DNA of 64,000 bases from Ananas comosus (taxonomy: Eukaryota > Streptophyta > Magnoliopsida > Poales > Bromeliaceae): the NCBI RefSeq assembly GCF_001540865.1, contig NC_033628.1, positions 9,753,074-9,817,073 of the forward strand. Direction: 5' to 3'. The notes beneath the pieces are model-generated. The model searched no databases. It was given only the letters and a program-made list of their open reading frames with translations, and was not told where the DNA came from. Position numbers and translations under genes: made by a program. Positions 33,177 to 44,709 of the stretch are shown in pieces; the stretch's first letter is position 1, and every line of letters starts with the position of its first letter.

Positions 33177-33290
33177 TTTTATGAGTATAGATCTATTTAT
33201 ACTCATAAATTATTTTTTATGATGGAGCTTTTAAATTAATGATCCATATCGTTAAATATAATTAAGAATATTTGAAACTTCTAGCAAAAG
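33172..33290. mobile_element. Foldback element fragment, type A (A5)
   Basis: CTACTTTTATGAGTATAGAT, ATACTCATAAATTATTTTTT and core ATGATGGAGCTTTTAAATTA, ending at TTTGAAACTTCTAG. Only the left arm remains, overlapping the end of the type-D element. Confidence 0.6.
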
Positions 33291-33589
33291 GATGCAGTAT
33301 AAATTTACCTTATACACGCTATTGAGAGCTTAAATTTACCTTATACAAGTACTTTAAGAACTATATACGTAAATTTGTTAACAAATCACAAAATTCTACG
33401 GCAAATATTTGGGACCTCAAATATTTAGCAATGGGATGCAGTGGTACAATTAGGGGATATTTTTTGCACCAAAAGCCGAGGGAGGTGATTTTCGGCCATA
33501 AATACTATTTTTATTATTTTATTTATCATAAATTAGCTTTGATTGTAATTTTATTTTTTTAAAATGTTATAATTGACTTTACTGTAGAT

Positions 33590-34075
33590 AGGGCTGGCAA
33601 TCTAGCTCACAGTATCGGTTCTCGTTGGGCTTGAAATGAACTCGAGATCGATTGCTCGTTTAATAAACGAGCTGAATACAAACTAAATTTTTCAGTTCGA
33701 AACCTTAATGAGTCGAACACAAGTTAAGGTCAGTTCGCTAGTATTTAGCTCGATATACTTTATTTATATTATAAATTTCTACTATTTGAATTTTTAGGCC
33801 AATCCAAATATAAAAAGATTTATATTTTCTAAATTTTGATTATTAGATTAAGATTTTAATTTTTTATAAATTTGCATCCAGTAATAAAGCTGCCAATCTA
33901 ACTTACTATTCACGAACTAACTCATATTCAGCTCATTAATAAACAAATCGAATACGAGCTAAATCTTTTAGCTCGATATTTTAACAAGTCAACTTGTATT
34001 CTTTTTGTTTAATAAACGAACGAATATGAGCCGGCCTCACTTCGCTCTTGTTCAGTTTGTTGATAGTCCTAATTT
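33590..34075. mobile_element. Decayed hAT-type MITE of the 'agctcg' family
   Basis: Left GGGCTGGCAATCTAGCTC and right TTGTTGATAGTCCTA, with inner GCTCGTTTAATAAACGAGC and inverse pieces TTTGTTTAATAAACGAACG. This is the style of the intact elements at 34990 and 52203, but no 8-bp duplication is left. Confidence 0.55.
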
Positions 34076-34799
34076 TCACATCTCACATACACTCTCTCGC
34101 GTTCTTGCATTGTAGATAGTGCCTAAAATTTTTGATGAAATGAATTTAAAAAAACGATGACTAGAGTATTAAAATTACCAATTTTTTATTCATCAAATGG
34201 TAATAAAAAATAATTTTATTCGAATTTTAGTTCAGCTGAAACTTTGAGAGTCTTAATTTTCTATGTGGTTGGGTCACACGCGCAGCGATTTTGCACCGTT
34301 GGATGGAGGAATGAGGGTAAGGGTGGAAAATTGTACGGAAGGGTCTCCGTTTGTGTGGGTAATAAAATTGCTGTACTGGTGACGTGGCAACGTGAGAGAC
34401 CGATCACGCGGGACATTCACAGCGCCAATGCACTCATTGCATGGCCCAAGAATTGCTCATGCAGTGACAAACGCGTAATCTTATTTGTATATCCAAAAGT
34501 GGCTGTTCGTGATGATTACAAACGCACTGCACTCATTGTACTGCACAATAATTGTTTTTCGAATGTACACATGTGTATAATGTTATTTGTATATTCAAAA
34601 GCCGATGTAAGTAGAGTAATGCTTACATCTACTGTGCCCATACAAAGCTTTCTATGATTAGAAGTTGTTAAGACTAGTAAGTAAATATTAGCATTTGGAT
34701 GGCTAGAATGCAAAATTTACATCTTATATTTAGCTATACTCTTAAATAGTTTCACATTCAATAATATGAAAGAGCGCGGGAGGCCTATACGTGACGGAC
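34076..34799. other. Intergenic DNA, no recognisable gene
   Basis: The segment 34244-34657 has a more even base composition and an uninterrupted frame on the + strand, but the translation shows no domain, repeat or codon pattern I recognise. Probably a decayed transposon interior. GATTACAAACGC and TTCGAATGTACACATGTG are local oddities. Confidence 0.4.
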
Positions 34800-35767
34800 G
34801 CATAATATATAATAAATAACTAGATTTAAATATTTTAGGTCGGTGGTTCGGTTATAGCAGTCTTTAGTGTTAGTGGGTTGGGTTATTATAGTTGGCATCA
34901 AAGCTGGTTCACTAGCGGAAGTCTTTAGTGTTAATGGGTTAGGTTATTATAGTTGGCATCAAAGCTGGTTTACTAGCGGAAAATGTGAGTAGGGGTGTAA
35001 ATGAGCCGAATACGAGCGAGCTGGGGTCAGCTCGTGTTCGGCTAACGAGCTGAACGACGAGCTGACCCCAGCCGTGTTCGGCTTGTTTATTAAACAAGAG
35101 CGAACACGAGCTGGCTCTAAAGTATCGAGCCGCAAAAATTCGCTCGTGTTCAGACTCGTTATTAACGAGCCGAACACGAGCTGGCCTACGAGCTGGCAAC
35201 GAAAATAAATTAAAAAGATTAGATTAAATATATATAAAATATATAAAATTTATCCATTAGAGTTTGATCTAATAGTGAAACTTTACATATAAATGAGTCT
35301 TTTTATATTAAGCTCGTATTATATTTTATTTTACTAAAAATTAAATAATAAAATATATAATATATATAATTAATTTATATATATAAAAATATAAATACAA
35401 ATAAATTAATAAATATTAAAATATATTATTCGAGTTCATCGAGCCGAACACGAGCGAGCTGACCCCACTCGTGTTCGCTCGTTTATTAAACGAGCTAAAA
35501 ATTCAGACTGTGTCGGCTCGTTTAAAAAAAACGAGCGAGCCGATCTCAGTTCATTTGAGCCGAATACGAGCTGGCTCCGAACACGAGTTGGATTGCACCC
35601 TAAATGTGAGGTGGGCGTCACATTATTTGATGATTTTTAGCTTGTGTGTATAGTGTTGACGAGAAAACGTCAGTTTAAAATTGATGTGCTTAAACTGGGT
35701 TTAAATATTTTGAGCTGACATATTAGGACCCACAAATTATTAGTGCCAGTAGGCTGAATTATTACAT
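34800..35767. mobile_element. LTR-element remnant with primer-site-like repeats, split by a hAT MITE
   Basis: Two tandem 61-bp units (34860-34920 and 34921-34981) each read GTCTTTAGTGTTA...GGTTATTATAGTTGGCATCA-AAGCTGGTT. The phrase TTGGCATCAAAGC resembles the initiator-Met tRNA primer-binding site TTGGTATCAGAGC. At 35693-35767 a related terminal piece recurs (GGTTTAAATATTTTGAGCTG, GTAGGCTGAATTATTACA). These look like fragments of the same TRIM-like family as 1918-2442. The hAT element 34990-35602 is inserted between them. Confidence 0.4.
34990..35602. mobile_element. hAT-type MITE, 'agctcg' family, with 8-bp duplication
   Basis: Perfect 8-bp flanking repeat AATGTGAG (34982-34989 and 35603-35610). 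Ends TAGGGGTGTAAATGAGCC and inverse GGATTGCACCCTA. Many repeats of GAGCCGAACACGAGC and inverses in both arms, with an A/T-rich middle. Open frames in the arms are by-products of the repeat. Non-coding. Confidence 0.85.
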
Positions 35768-35770
35768 ATC

Positions 35771-36086
35771 CAAATAGTATCACTCACATAGAAAAACGCT
35801 CACGAGTGCAGTGCATTTGTACATCCTAAGAAATGGTGAAATCTTACACCCTCTTATTTAATGGTAATAAATTATATGTTTGTCAAATTTTTTAAAATAT
35901 TAACAATTTATTAGGTTTTGTGAATTATAAAATAAAGTGTAAAATCTAAACTCTTTTTTGACAGATGTACAAATAATAACTTTCCTTTCCTTGCTCACCT
36001 ATTGCTCATGAAGTTTCTTCCGAATCAAAATGAGAACTACCAACATACATATTGCCGTATAAGAGGTAAAGATCACTTTTGGTGCT

Positions 36087-36123
<37 letters not shown>

Positions 36124-36673
36124 CTTTTGAAATCAATAACAAAGCGATACTCTTCTAGTTGATAATTTTGATTTCACTAACAAATATTTAAAATATTCAA
36201 TTTATTATCATATTTTTTATTTTATTTGGCTTTAAAATATAAGCTAATTATTTTTTTTAATGAATTTATAGTTACGAGGAATTATATAAAATACTAGCGT
36301 AAATGCTGTAAATAAATAATATAGTTCAAATTTTAAAATTAAAGTGTCATTGACTTACTCAAATTAAATAAATTAAAATATTAGATCATAGTTCAAAAAA
36401 GCTATGTTCTTTTTTACTAAATGGAAAGAAAGAAAAAAAAATTGTAAAACTTTAAAATTTTGATTGAAAAGTTTTAAATTAAAATAGATCTTTAAAATTT
36501 GGTTCAGAATAAATCATACAATTCACCAAAATGTTTTAATAAGATCTCGTTCGGCTCAGGGAAGTTGCCCTTGCAGATGGTACTAATAATTACACACAAA
36601 AAAGTGCTCAAACTAAAAACATTATCACAAAGATGAAAGACCGTGTGAAAAGGTGGTCAACAGTCTCGCAAAA
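35771..36673. other. AT-rich intergenic DNA with a family G MITE remnant
   Basis: A long T-rich tract at about 36083-36128. At about 36150-36410 phrases of foldback family G recur (TTGATAATTTTGATTT, AATTAAAGTGTCATTGACTT, TAGATCATAGTTCAAAA). No gene or RNA gene. Confidence 0.5.
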
Positions 36674-36681
36674 GTCAGTAC

Positions 36682-37009
36682 CCTAGTTAGTTAATTCGCA
36701 AATTATTCACGAATTATTCATGAGTTATTGAAAATCCGAATTAAATGGTCCGTTTACAAATTTTTTCCAAAGAAAGAAAGTTATTCGTGAATTTTTGGGC
36801 CAGCCGAATTATTCACGAATTATTCGCGAGTTATTAAAAATATAAATAAAAAATTTATAATTTATATTTTTAAATATAAATTATCTTATATTTTATATCA
36901 AATTCGATTTTTAAGCCGAATTTTTCAACGAATTTAAAAATTAGAAAACGAATTTTATGCGTATTATATCCGTATCAAATTTTTGCCGAATCTGAATTTA
37001 CTAATTATG
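36682..37009. mobile_element. hAT-type MITE, 'attcgcgaat' family, with 8-bp duplication
   Basis: Perfect 8-bp flanking repeat GTCAGTAC (36674-36681 and 37010-37017). Ends CCTAGTTAGTTAATTCG and the inverse of AATTTACTAATTATG. Arms rich in GAATTATTC and TTTGCCGAATC. A 1.19-kb member of the same family lies in the oxygenase gene at 50307. Non-coding. Confidence 0.85.
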
Positions 37010-37069
37010 GTCAGTACAGAGCACACAGGTCTTATCCCCCATCCACCCCCTTCAGAGATTGTGTGAAAT

Positions 37070-37187
37070 TTTTTTTTTTTTTTCGCTTTCTTTCATATGC
37101 CTATTTGCCTTATATATGTAGCTAAGTTTATTATTATCAATGAAAGAAGCGGATAGCGTGCTATCTTATTCTCGAAAAAAAAAAAAA
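37070..37187 (+). mobile_element. 3' end of a LINE/SINE-type retroposon
   Basis: TTTATTATTATCAATGAAAG, AAGCGGATAGCGTGCTATC and CTTATTCTCG lead into a 13-A tail. This closely parallels the 3' ends at 21760-21809 (LINE) and 23960-24014 (SINE). The upstream part, with T-runs and CCTTATATATGTAGCTAAG, has no coding potential. Strongly 5'-truncated insertion. Confidence 0.55.
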
Positions 37188-37344
37188 GACCATGTGAAAT
37201 TAACTTCCGTTCTCAAAACTATAACCGTTACACCTAGGTCTTTAAATTTTAATTTGTTACAATTTTTTACTTGAATTTTTTAAACTTTAATAAAATCTGA
37301 CAATCTAATTTAGTTAATTAAATTTTGATGTGTTATTAATATAA

Positions 37345-37660
37345 GTGCGTTTGGTTCGAGTTATCCTGGCAGGATTACAGGCAATCCTGCTAGGATAACT
37401 GTGTTTGGTTAATCCGCTATGTAATCTAGTCGTTAATGTAGCATTACAAATCGAGCAGGATTACATCGAAAATATTAACGGGAGTGGGGTCGTGTATCTT
37501 GCATTACTGAAATCCATTAATACTACATATTATGTAAAATGACAATTTTACCCTCCAACAACCCCAAATCTAATTAACAGCATTATTTTCATCTCTCTCG
37601 CCTTCCCCCCGGCCCTCTCTCTTGCACGCCGCTTTCTCTCGCTCTCTCTCTCTCTCGACG

Positions 37661-37691
<31 letters not shown>

Positions 37692-38018
37692 CGAACACCT
37701 ATCATCTTCTATTGCATCGTCCTCCCAAGTAATCATCACGATCTCCTACCCTCCATTTGTCATTTCCGTAAAAAATAATATTCAAATGACCACAATAAGG
37801 GCAATTTTGAAAAAAATTATACTTTTATGTCAGAATTACTAAATTTTATAAACTGAACCAAACATATTAATGCTATAAACACTGTAATATAGTATTACAT
37901 TACTGTATTAAACCAAACGCTCTAATACAGCATAGGTAGTACTCTTACGCCGAAATTCAAGGTACCTGGATATGTCGAGATACTTTGTAATATTGCATAA
38001 CTCGAACCAAACGGACCC
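37345..38018. mobile_element. Tourist-type (PIF/Harbinger) MITE upstream of HMG-CoA synthase
   Basis: Terminal inverted repeats GTGCGTTTGGTTCGAGTTAT and the inverse of ATAACTCGAACCAAACGGAC, flanked by TAA on both sides (37342-37344 and 38019-38021). The 3-bp TWA duplication and the G-TTTGGTT terminus are hallmarks of Tourist MITEs. The interior has a large (CT)n/TCTCTCG stretch (37592-37688) and subterminal AGGATTACA/TGTAATC motifs. Its right end lies about 310 bp before the HMG-CoA synthase start codon. Confidence 0.85.
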
Positions 38019-38149
38019 TAAAAGTAACGTAGCATCTTAATTGTTATTCTTATTTAATATTAGTGACATATCAATAATTAATAAATTAAATTAAATTTTT
38101 AAATTTGATTGCAATAAATTAAAATTTTAAATTAAAAATTATAATAAAT

Positions 38150-38327
38150 TGGTGAAGCGCTTGGTCCTTTTTTTTCGCTCTTTATATGTAGAGAGAGGGG
38201 GAAAAGCGAGGCAGGGGACCGTTGGGGGCTCTCTTCTCTCTCTCCTCTGTGTATCGTTTTTGAAGAGGAAATAACACAAACAGGTGAGGGGCGTAGAGAG
38301 CGACTCGACCAAAGCGTGCGAATAGAG
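38150..38327 (+). promoter_or_regulatory. HMGS: Core promoter and leader of HMG-CoA synthase
   Basis: A TATA-like TTTATATGTA at 38181-38190 is followed by a pyrimidine/purine-rich leader (CTCTCTTCTCTCTCTCCTCT, ATAACACAAACAGGTGAGG) and the start codon at 38328. The leader and the GCGCTTGGTCC at about 38156 resemble the region ahead of the exon-1 fragments at 29341 and 30597, which shows that those fragments include promoter DNA. The exact start of transcription is not known. Confidence 0.5.
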
Positions 38328-39296
38328 ATGGAATTGGAGAAGAAGAGCGTTGGGATCCTCGCCATGGACATCTACTTCCCTCCTACTTGCGTTCAACAGG
38401 TCTAAGATGAGATTTTTTTTTTTGTTTTTTGGGTGTTTTTTTCACCATTTTTGGTCGATTTTGTTTCCCTTTCTCGGTCCTTTAAAGCTTAATGCGTGGT
38501 CTTAGTGTCGAAGGGGTGGTTTTAGCTCGCATCTTAGGGGTTTTTTGGGTCTCTTCCATGGTAAGATCGTTTAGGGTTTCGTGATTTGGGGAGTCCAATG
38601 AGAGGTGGGTTTGATACGAGAGATGGTGGGTTCTACTCCAGCTTATTTTGGAAGGGGCTCACTTGCGTCGTGACTCGTGAGTCATGTTTGTTTCTGGTGC
38701 ACGGGATCTCATGGTGGGGACCTTTTGGGTTTCTCTGAGATTGTTGTCTCCATCTCCCCGTTGATAAGTCTCTTTTTCAGATACATTTTTTATTCCGAGT
38801 TTAATGTGGATATATACGTGTTTTATCCATGATTTAACAAATAAAAATGTTACTTTTTTTTTCCCTGATCAAAGTTAAAAAGATAAAGGAAAAAAAAATC
38901 TGTTCTTGCATCGAAGAGTGATGTAAAGAAGGCATTTTGCTGCTGTTATTGTTTTGTGAAGTTCACTTTTGTTGTGATTCTTTGTGTTAACTTTTGGAGT
39001 TATGTAAAATCGTGTTCTTGACGCAAATGGCGGTGGTGGTCGCAGGAAGAGTTGGAGGCTTACGATGGCGCGAGTAAAGGGAAGTATACCATCGGGCTCG
39101 GGCAGGATTGCATGGCCTTCTGCACAGAGTTGGAAGATGTGATCTCCATGAGGTTGCCCCTGTGCATAAGAAACTTTACGACATTACATCTTTTGATTCT
39201 TTTACTTTTGGATTAATTCATTTAACTGATATACACTATTATGCCATCTTCATTAGTTCTGCAAAATCTTGTAATGGTGGTGCAGTTCAACAGAAC

Positions 39297-39327
<31 letters not shown>

Positions 39328-39875
39328 CTGGCTACTATACTATTATGAGTACGATCGCTCTCGTACTCATAAATCGTTTTCGATGATAGAGCTTCCGAAT
39401 CGATTACCCATACCGTTAAACGTTATTTACAGCATTTAAAACTTCTAGAAATCAAATTTTGTAATTTTTCGACATCATTTACCTTACGATCAAGAGGTCA
39501 CAAATTTGACAATTTTTAATGGCCGGTATGGGATACTTTCTAGTTTAACGGTGTAAAACAATCGGAATTTGTTGAATTTTTTATAGAAAATTCTATTCAC
39601 TACATAGATAAAGATCAATAACTCCGATCTTGAATTGAAGGATCCGATCATTCTTTTTTAGGATGTCATTTGATTTTGACCGTTCATTTTATGCCCGCTT
39701 GATGGACTTTATTATAATTTTGAAAATTTACGAAATTTATTTTCTAGAAGTTTCAAATACTCTAGATCATATTTAACGGAGACTACGGAGTGGATCGTCG
39801 ATTCAGAAGCTCCATCATCGAAAACAGCTTATGAATATGAGGGCTCCAATACTCATAATAGTATAGTAGCCACGG

Positions 39876-39922
<47 letters not shown>

Positions 39923-40457
39923 GGCTGGTATGCTTCTGAAGCACGGAGCCCTCTGTGCTTCCAAGTTGTTTTCGATGTTCGGACTTTCGAATCGACGATT
40001 GGCTCCGTTAGAGTTGATTTAGAGTATTTGAAGTACCTAGAAAATAAATTTTGTGATTTTTCGATATCATTTGCCTAGTGATCGAAGGGGCTCAAAATCA
40101 ATAATTTTAACGGCCGTGGTGAGCCGTTTGCAAGTTTAACAGTGTAGAAATATCCAAATCACATTAAATTTTGATAGAAAATTCTTTATACCATATAAAA
40201 CAAAATCAATAACTTTGATCTAAAATTTTAATATCATATCATTATATTTTGTAAGATTTTTATTTTCAGCCGTTGATTTTGAGCCACTTCGATCACTAGG
40301 CAAATGATATCGAAAAATCGCAAAATTTATTTTCTAGATACTTCAAATACTCTAGATCAAGTCTAACGGAGCCGATCGTTGATTCGAAAGTCCGAACATC
40401 GAAAACAACTTGGAAGCACGGAGCGCTCCGTGCTTCCAGAAGCATACCAGACACACA

Positions 40458-40492
<35 letters not shown>

Positions 40493-41027
40493 GTCCGGCT
40501 ACTATACTCTTGTGAGTACGATCGTCTTCGTACTCATAAGTTATTTTCGATGATAGAGCTTCCGAATCGACGATCCATACCGTTAAACATTATCTAGAGC
40601 ATTTAAAACTTCTAAAAATCAAATTTTATAATTTTTCGATATCATTTACCTTACGATCAAAAGTTCACAAAATTGACAATTTGTAACGGCCGATATGAGA
40701 TATTTGCTAGTTTAACGGTGTAAAAGAATTGGAATAGGTTGAATTTTTTTATAGAAAATTATGTTTACTACCTAAATAAAGATCAAAACTCCGATCTTAA
40801 ATTGAAGGATCCGATTATCCAATTTTAGGATGTCGTTTGATTTTGACCGTTCATTTTATACCCGCTTGATGGACTTTATAATGGTTTTGAAAAATTACGA
40901 AATTTATTTTCTAAAAGTTTCGAATACTTTAGATCATGTTTAACGGTGTGGATCGTCGATTCGAAACCCCCAACATCGAAAACAACTTACGAGTACGAAG
41001 GGCTCTATACTCATAAGAGTATAGTAG

Positions 41028-41073
<46 letters not shown>

Positions 41074-44000
41074 TAGGATTTCTGGCTCTTTAGGATTTGT
41101 TTTGTTGTGCATGACTGAAATGAAAATTCTACTTGATGAGATATTGATATAGTGTAGTGGTTCAGCTTGACGGTTGTCACATCCCTCCTCGAGAAATATC
41201 AGATAGATCCAAGTTCCATTGGCCGCCTAGAAGTGGGAAGTGAGACTGTGATAGACAAGAGCAAGTCTATAAAGACATGGCTGATGCAAATATTTGAGGT
41301 TTGTTTTTGTCTTGAAAATTACACATTTGTCGTTGTGATGCAACTATTTATAAACACCCTGTGTTGTGGTTATTTGCTATTTGAGGTCTGAGAAATCATA
41401 TGTAAACACCTTTTGTGGTGTGTGTGCCTTTTGTCAAAGGTGCGAAGTCTCTGTTCTGAATTTGGGTTCACTTGCTGAAATTTCGTCTTCTTGGTAGTTT
41501 TGGATTTCCATGAAACATTCTCAAAATGTTATTGAAATATAGATATGAGAAGAACCAATAATGTATACTTATTTATCATATATAAAATTCTCAATTTGAA
41601 TGTAATTTAGAATAGAACAAAGTAGATACTAGCTGAACCAGCTGAAGCTGCCAAAATTGATCTAAACCAAACCAATGGACTGATATCAGCTAAAACCATC
41701 ATGTTAGAAACTGACGGACCTGAAGAAGCCAATGAAGCTGTCAAAACTCGACCAATTTTGTGTCCATTTTACCAGTGTTCAGTTTTGCTCAAAATTTTTA
41801 ACGATGTGTCGACGTTAGTCCTGAAAATTTTTGCCAAACTAGAATTTCCTTGTCAGTCTACTTAGTGCAGTGTATGTTCTCCAACTAGGTCACTAAATGT
41901 AATGTGGCAACTTTCTCATGAAACACAGGAATATGGCAATAGCGATATTGAAGGAGTTGACTCAACAAACGCTTGCTATGGGGGGACAGCTGCTTTGCTT
42001 AACTGTGTGAATTGGGTGGAGAGCAACTCATGGGATGGCCGTTATGGACTTGTTGTTTGCACCGACAGTGCGGTATGAGTTCATTATCTATTTTGAGAAA
42101 CTACAGTCTTTTCTCGATTATGGCATTGAATATTTTGTACGTCTATCAACAAAGTCTATGAATCCAAATGCGTGGATGATCTTTTCTTTTCTATTTCCTC
42201 CGTTATTGGTGTTGTGCACTTGACTTTCTCTTGACCCATAATGATTTGAAACTGTTTTTCCCGAAGGATGCTGATATTATCTTTTGTCGACGAGCAATCC
42301 ATTTGTTTAGGTTATGTAGTTTATGAAAATCACATGGCAAATCCATTAGTGTGTTCCATGCTTATTGTCTTTTGGAGATTTATTCATTTACAGTACTTGT
42401 TCTTTTGTTAGGTTTATGCAGAAGGACCAGCTCGGCCTACTGGAGGTGCAGCTGCTATTGCAATGCTGATTGGGCCAAATGCTCCTATTTCTTTTGAAAG
42501 CAAATTAAGGGGAACTCACATGGCTCACGTTTATGACTTTTACAAGCCTAACCTTGCGAGTGAATATCCGGTTTGCTTTTTCACTCCATTGTCATCTTAT
42601 GCTTTCTAGTTTACTGATTTATCAAATTCATTTGAAATTCTTTTTTGTTCATGTACTATCTTTTATCATTGGTTTAATAAATTGCTCTAATTTCTGAACC
42701 AAATGTTTCTGAGCAAAAGTTGAGCCAAAGCCAGATGCCTCCACTGTAACCTCTTATCATGTCTTGTTAGTGACAGTATTCATGGATTTTCTGACAGATG
42801 TTCAAAATGTTCGTCTCATTGATACAATATTTAAGAAGTGTTGTTTATTGGCTTGATTTTTTCAGTTGAACAAGCTGATGTGAACAATTAACATTGTGTT
42901 GTAAAAATGAACTCTATTTATCATTTATCTTTTTTTTCCTCATTTCTCACTAGATTCTGTGGTGTAGGTTGTTGATGGGAAGCTATCACAGACGTGTTAT
43001 CTCATGGCGCTTGATTCTTGTTACAGGCTGTTGTGTAACAAGTAAGATATGATCATGAAAGGTGGTAATTTAAGTTCGACTTACACCAATTACTTTTACT
43101 GAATTAACCATTTTCATTCGTCAGGTATGAAGGTCTTAAAGGAGAACAATTTTCAATTTTTGATGCAGACTATTTTGTTTTCCATTCACCGTACAACAAG
43201 GTATAGAAAACATTTATATTTATTCTTTATTATTTTGTTTTATATTTATTCTTTATTATTTTTTCCTTACTGTGTGAATCAGTGCCTCTTTGCTCTTTAC
43301 TTTATATTCTACTTTTGCCGAGCTACATATTGGGGTCATAAAAAATTAAGTGAATCATTTCTTTTTCGCAATTCATATTCATAGCAGATTTTTAAACAGT
43401 TTTTTGTCTTTGCTCTTGAACTCGTATACAGCTGGTCCAGAAAAGCTTTGCTCGTTTGTACTACAACGATTTCTTGCGAAATTGCAGGTTCGGTCCTTCA
43501 ACTTTTAATATTACCTGATTTTCTATTATCGGCTACGGTACTAGTGAGGTTTTTGTAGACAAATGGTGCTTGTAACAAGAATGCATTGGTTTACCGTGCT
43601 TGTTCGTCTTGAACAGACCAGCTAGTTTGTCCACCTAAATGAAATGCAGTTTCTCACACCACTTTAGAGACAAGATTATTGCTTGTCACGTTCAGTTTCT
43701 ATTTCTTTGGTGTTATCTAAAGTTGTCCTTTACGGCGTCACTCAGCTGTGTTGAGAAGGACGCGAGGGAAAAATTGGCGCCTTATTCAAGCTTGTCTAGC
43801 GAGGAAAGCTACCGAAGCCGTGATCTTGAAAAGGTTAATCTTGATGCTGCTCCAGTTTCGCATGCTTACATAGTTTTCGGTTCTCTTTATCTCTTATTGT
43901 CATATTGATAAATGTTCTTTTCTTTGAATCACGCAGGCCTCACAACAAGTCGCAAAGCACTCGTACGATAAAAAGGTTCAACCGTCCACTTTGCTACCTA

Positions 44001-44709
44001 AACAAGTTGGAAATATGTACACTGCATCACTTTATGCAGCATTTGCATCGCTCATTCACGACAAGCACAAGACTCTGGTGCAGGACATTTCCTTTTCTCT
44101 TTCATTTCCTTTTGGTCTGTAAAACACTTCTTGCGATGTAATATTTTCCAACTTTTATTACAGGATGGGCAACGGGTCGTTATGTTCTCGTATGGTAGCG
44201 GGCTGACTTCGACAATGTTTTCGCTCAAACTTAATGAAGGGCAACATCCGTTCAGCCTATCAAACATTGCCGATGTGATGAACATGTCGGAAAAATTGAG
44301 TAAACGGCATGTGGTACGTCTGTGGAAATCAGAGGAAAAGTGGTTACTCTTTATTTTTAACGAAGAATTCTAGAATCCTACCATCAGTTAGGCTTGGCAA
44401 CGCAAGCTATATCACTACACTTGAGTTCAATGCTGAGATCTTTGTTGACATTACGTTTATTTTGGCACACTAACTTTTTTGTTGTCTTTTTTCATTCAGT
44501 TCTCCCCCGAGAAATTCGTTGAGAATATGAAGATTATGGAACACCGATACGGAGCGAAGGATTTCGTGAACAGCGACAACACGAGCCTGCTATCGGCTGG
44601 AACGTTCTACCTCACCCACGTCGATTCAATGTATCGGAGATATTATTTGAAGAAGGGCGAGAACGAGGTTGCCAACGGCAAGATTGCTCCGAATTCCCTG
44701 GTTCATTGA
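38328..44709 (+). CDS. HMGS: Hydroxymethylglutaryl-CoA synthase (mevalonate pathway)
   Basis: Condenses acetyl-CoA with acetoacetyl-CoA to HMG-CoA in the cytosol, the step before HMG-CoA reductase in sterol and isoprenoid synthesis. Twelve exons, all GT-AG and in phase: 38328-38399, 39046-39152, 41166-41298, 41929-42072, 42412-42570, 42968-43041, 43125-43200, 43432-43487, 43746-43833, 43937-44077, 44164-44313, 44500-44709; total 469 aa, the normal plant length. Catalytic residues are present: Glu82 in [16 protein letters not shown], Cys120 in [17 protein letters not shown] (codon 41974-41976), His250 in [13 protein letters not shown]. Other signatures are [13 protein letters not shown] and [17 protein letters not shown]. 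Intron 2 (39153-41165, 2.0 kb) contains three foldback transposons; the others are short. No frameshift or stop, so probably functional. Confidence 0.97.
39323..39878. mobile_element. Foldback element, type A, in HMGS intron 2 (copy A2)
   Basis: Left GTCTGGCTACTATACTATTA and right ATAATAGTATAGTAGCCACG, with hairpin phrases GTACTCATAA / TTATGAATATGAG. Core TTTTCGATGATAGAGCTTCC and inverse GAAGCTCCATCATCGAAAAC. (TA)n on both sides (39300-39322 and 39879-39918). Non-coding. Confidence 0.85.
39919..40459. mobile_element. Foldback element, type B, in HMGS intron 2 (copy B5)
   Basis: Left AGTGGGCTGGTATGCTTCTG, right CTTCCAGAAGCATACCAGAC, hairpin CACGGAGCCCTCTGTGC. Core TTTTCGATGTTCGGACTTTC and inverse. 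Nearly the same as 31559-32089. Between (TA)n on the left and (CT)n(TA)n on the right. Non-coding. Confidence 0.85.
40492..41030. mobile_element. Foldback element, type A, in HMGS intron 2 (copy A3)
   Basis: Left AGTCCGGCTACTATACTCTT, right AAGAGTATAGTAGCCC. Hairpin GAGTACGATCG...CGTACTCATAAG. Core TTTTCGATGATAGAGCTTCC. The central GTTTAACGGTGTAAAAGAAT is shared with the other copies. (TA)n on both sides (to 41072). The intron 3' splice site at 41165 lies only about 95 bp beyond the right tract. Non-coding. Confidence 0.85.

Noticed and set aside
34244..34657. 137-codon frame as a possible gene
   Set aside because: No domain, no splice context, no codon pattern typical of the real genes here; set in repeat DNA.
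39108..39386. Continuation of HMGS exon 2 beyond 39152
   Set aside because: Family sequence ([10 protein letters not shown] followed by [11 protein letters not shown]) requires splicing at 39153 to 41166; the extension is intron plus foldback element.
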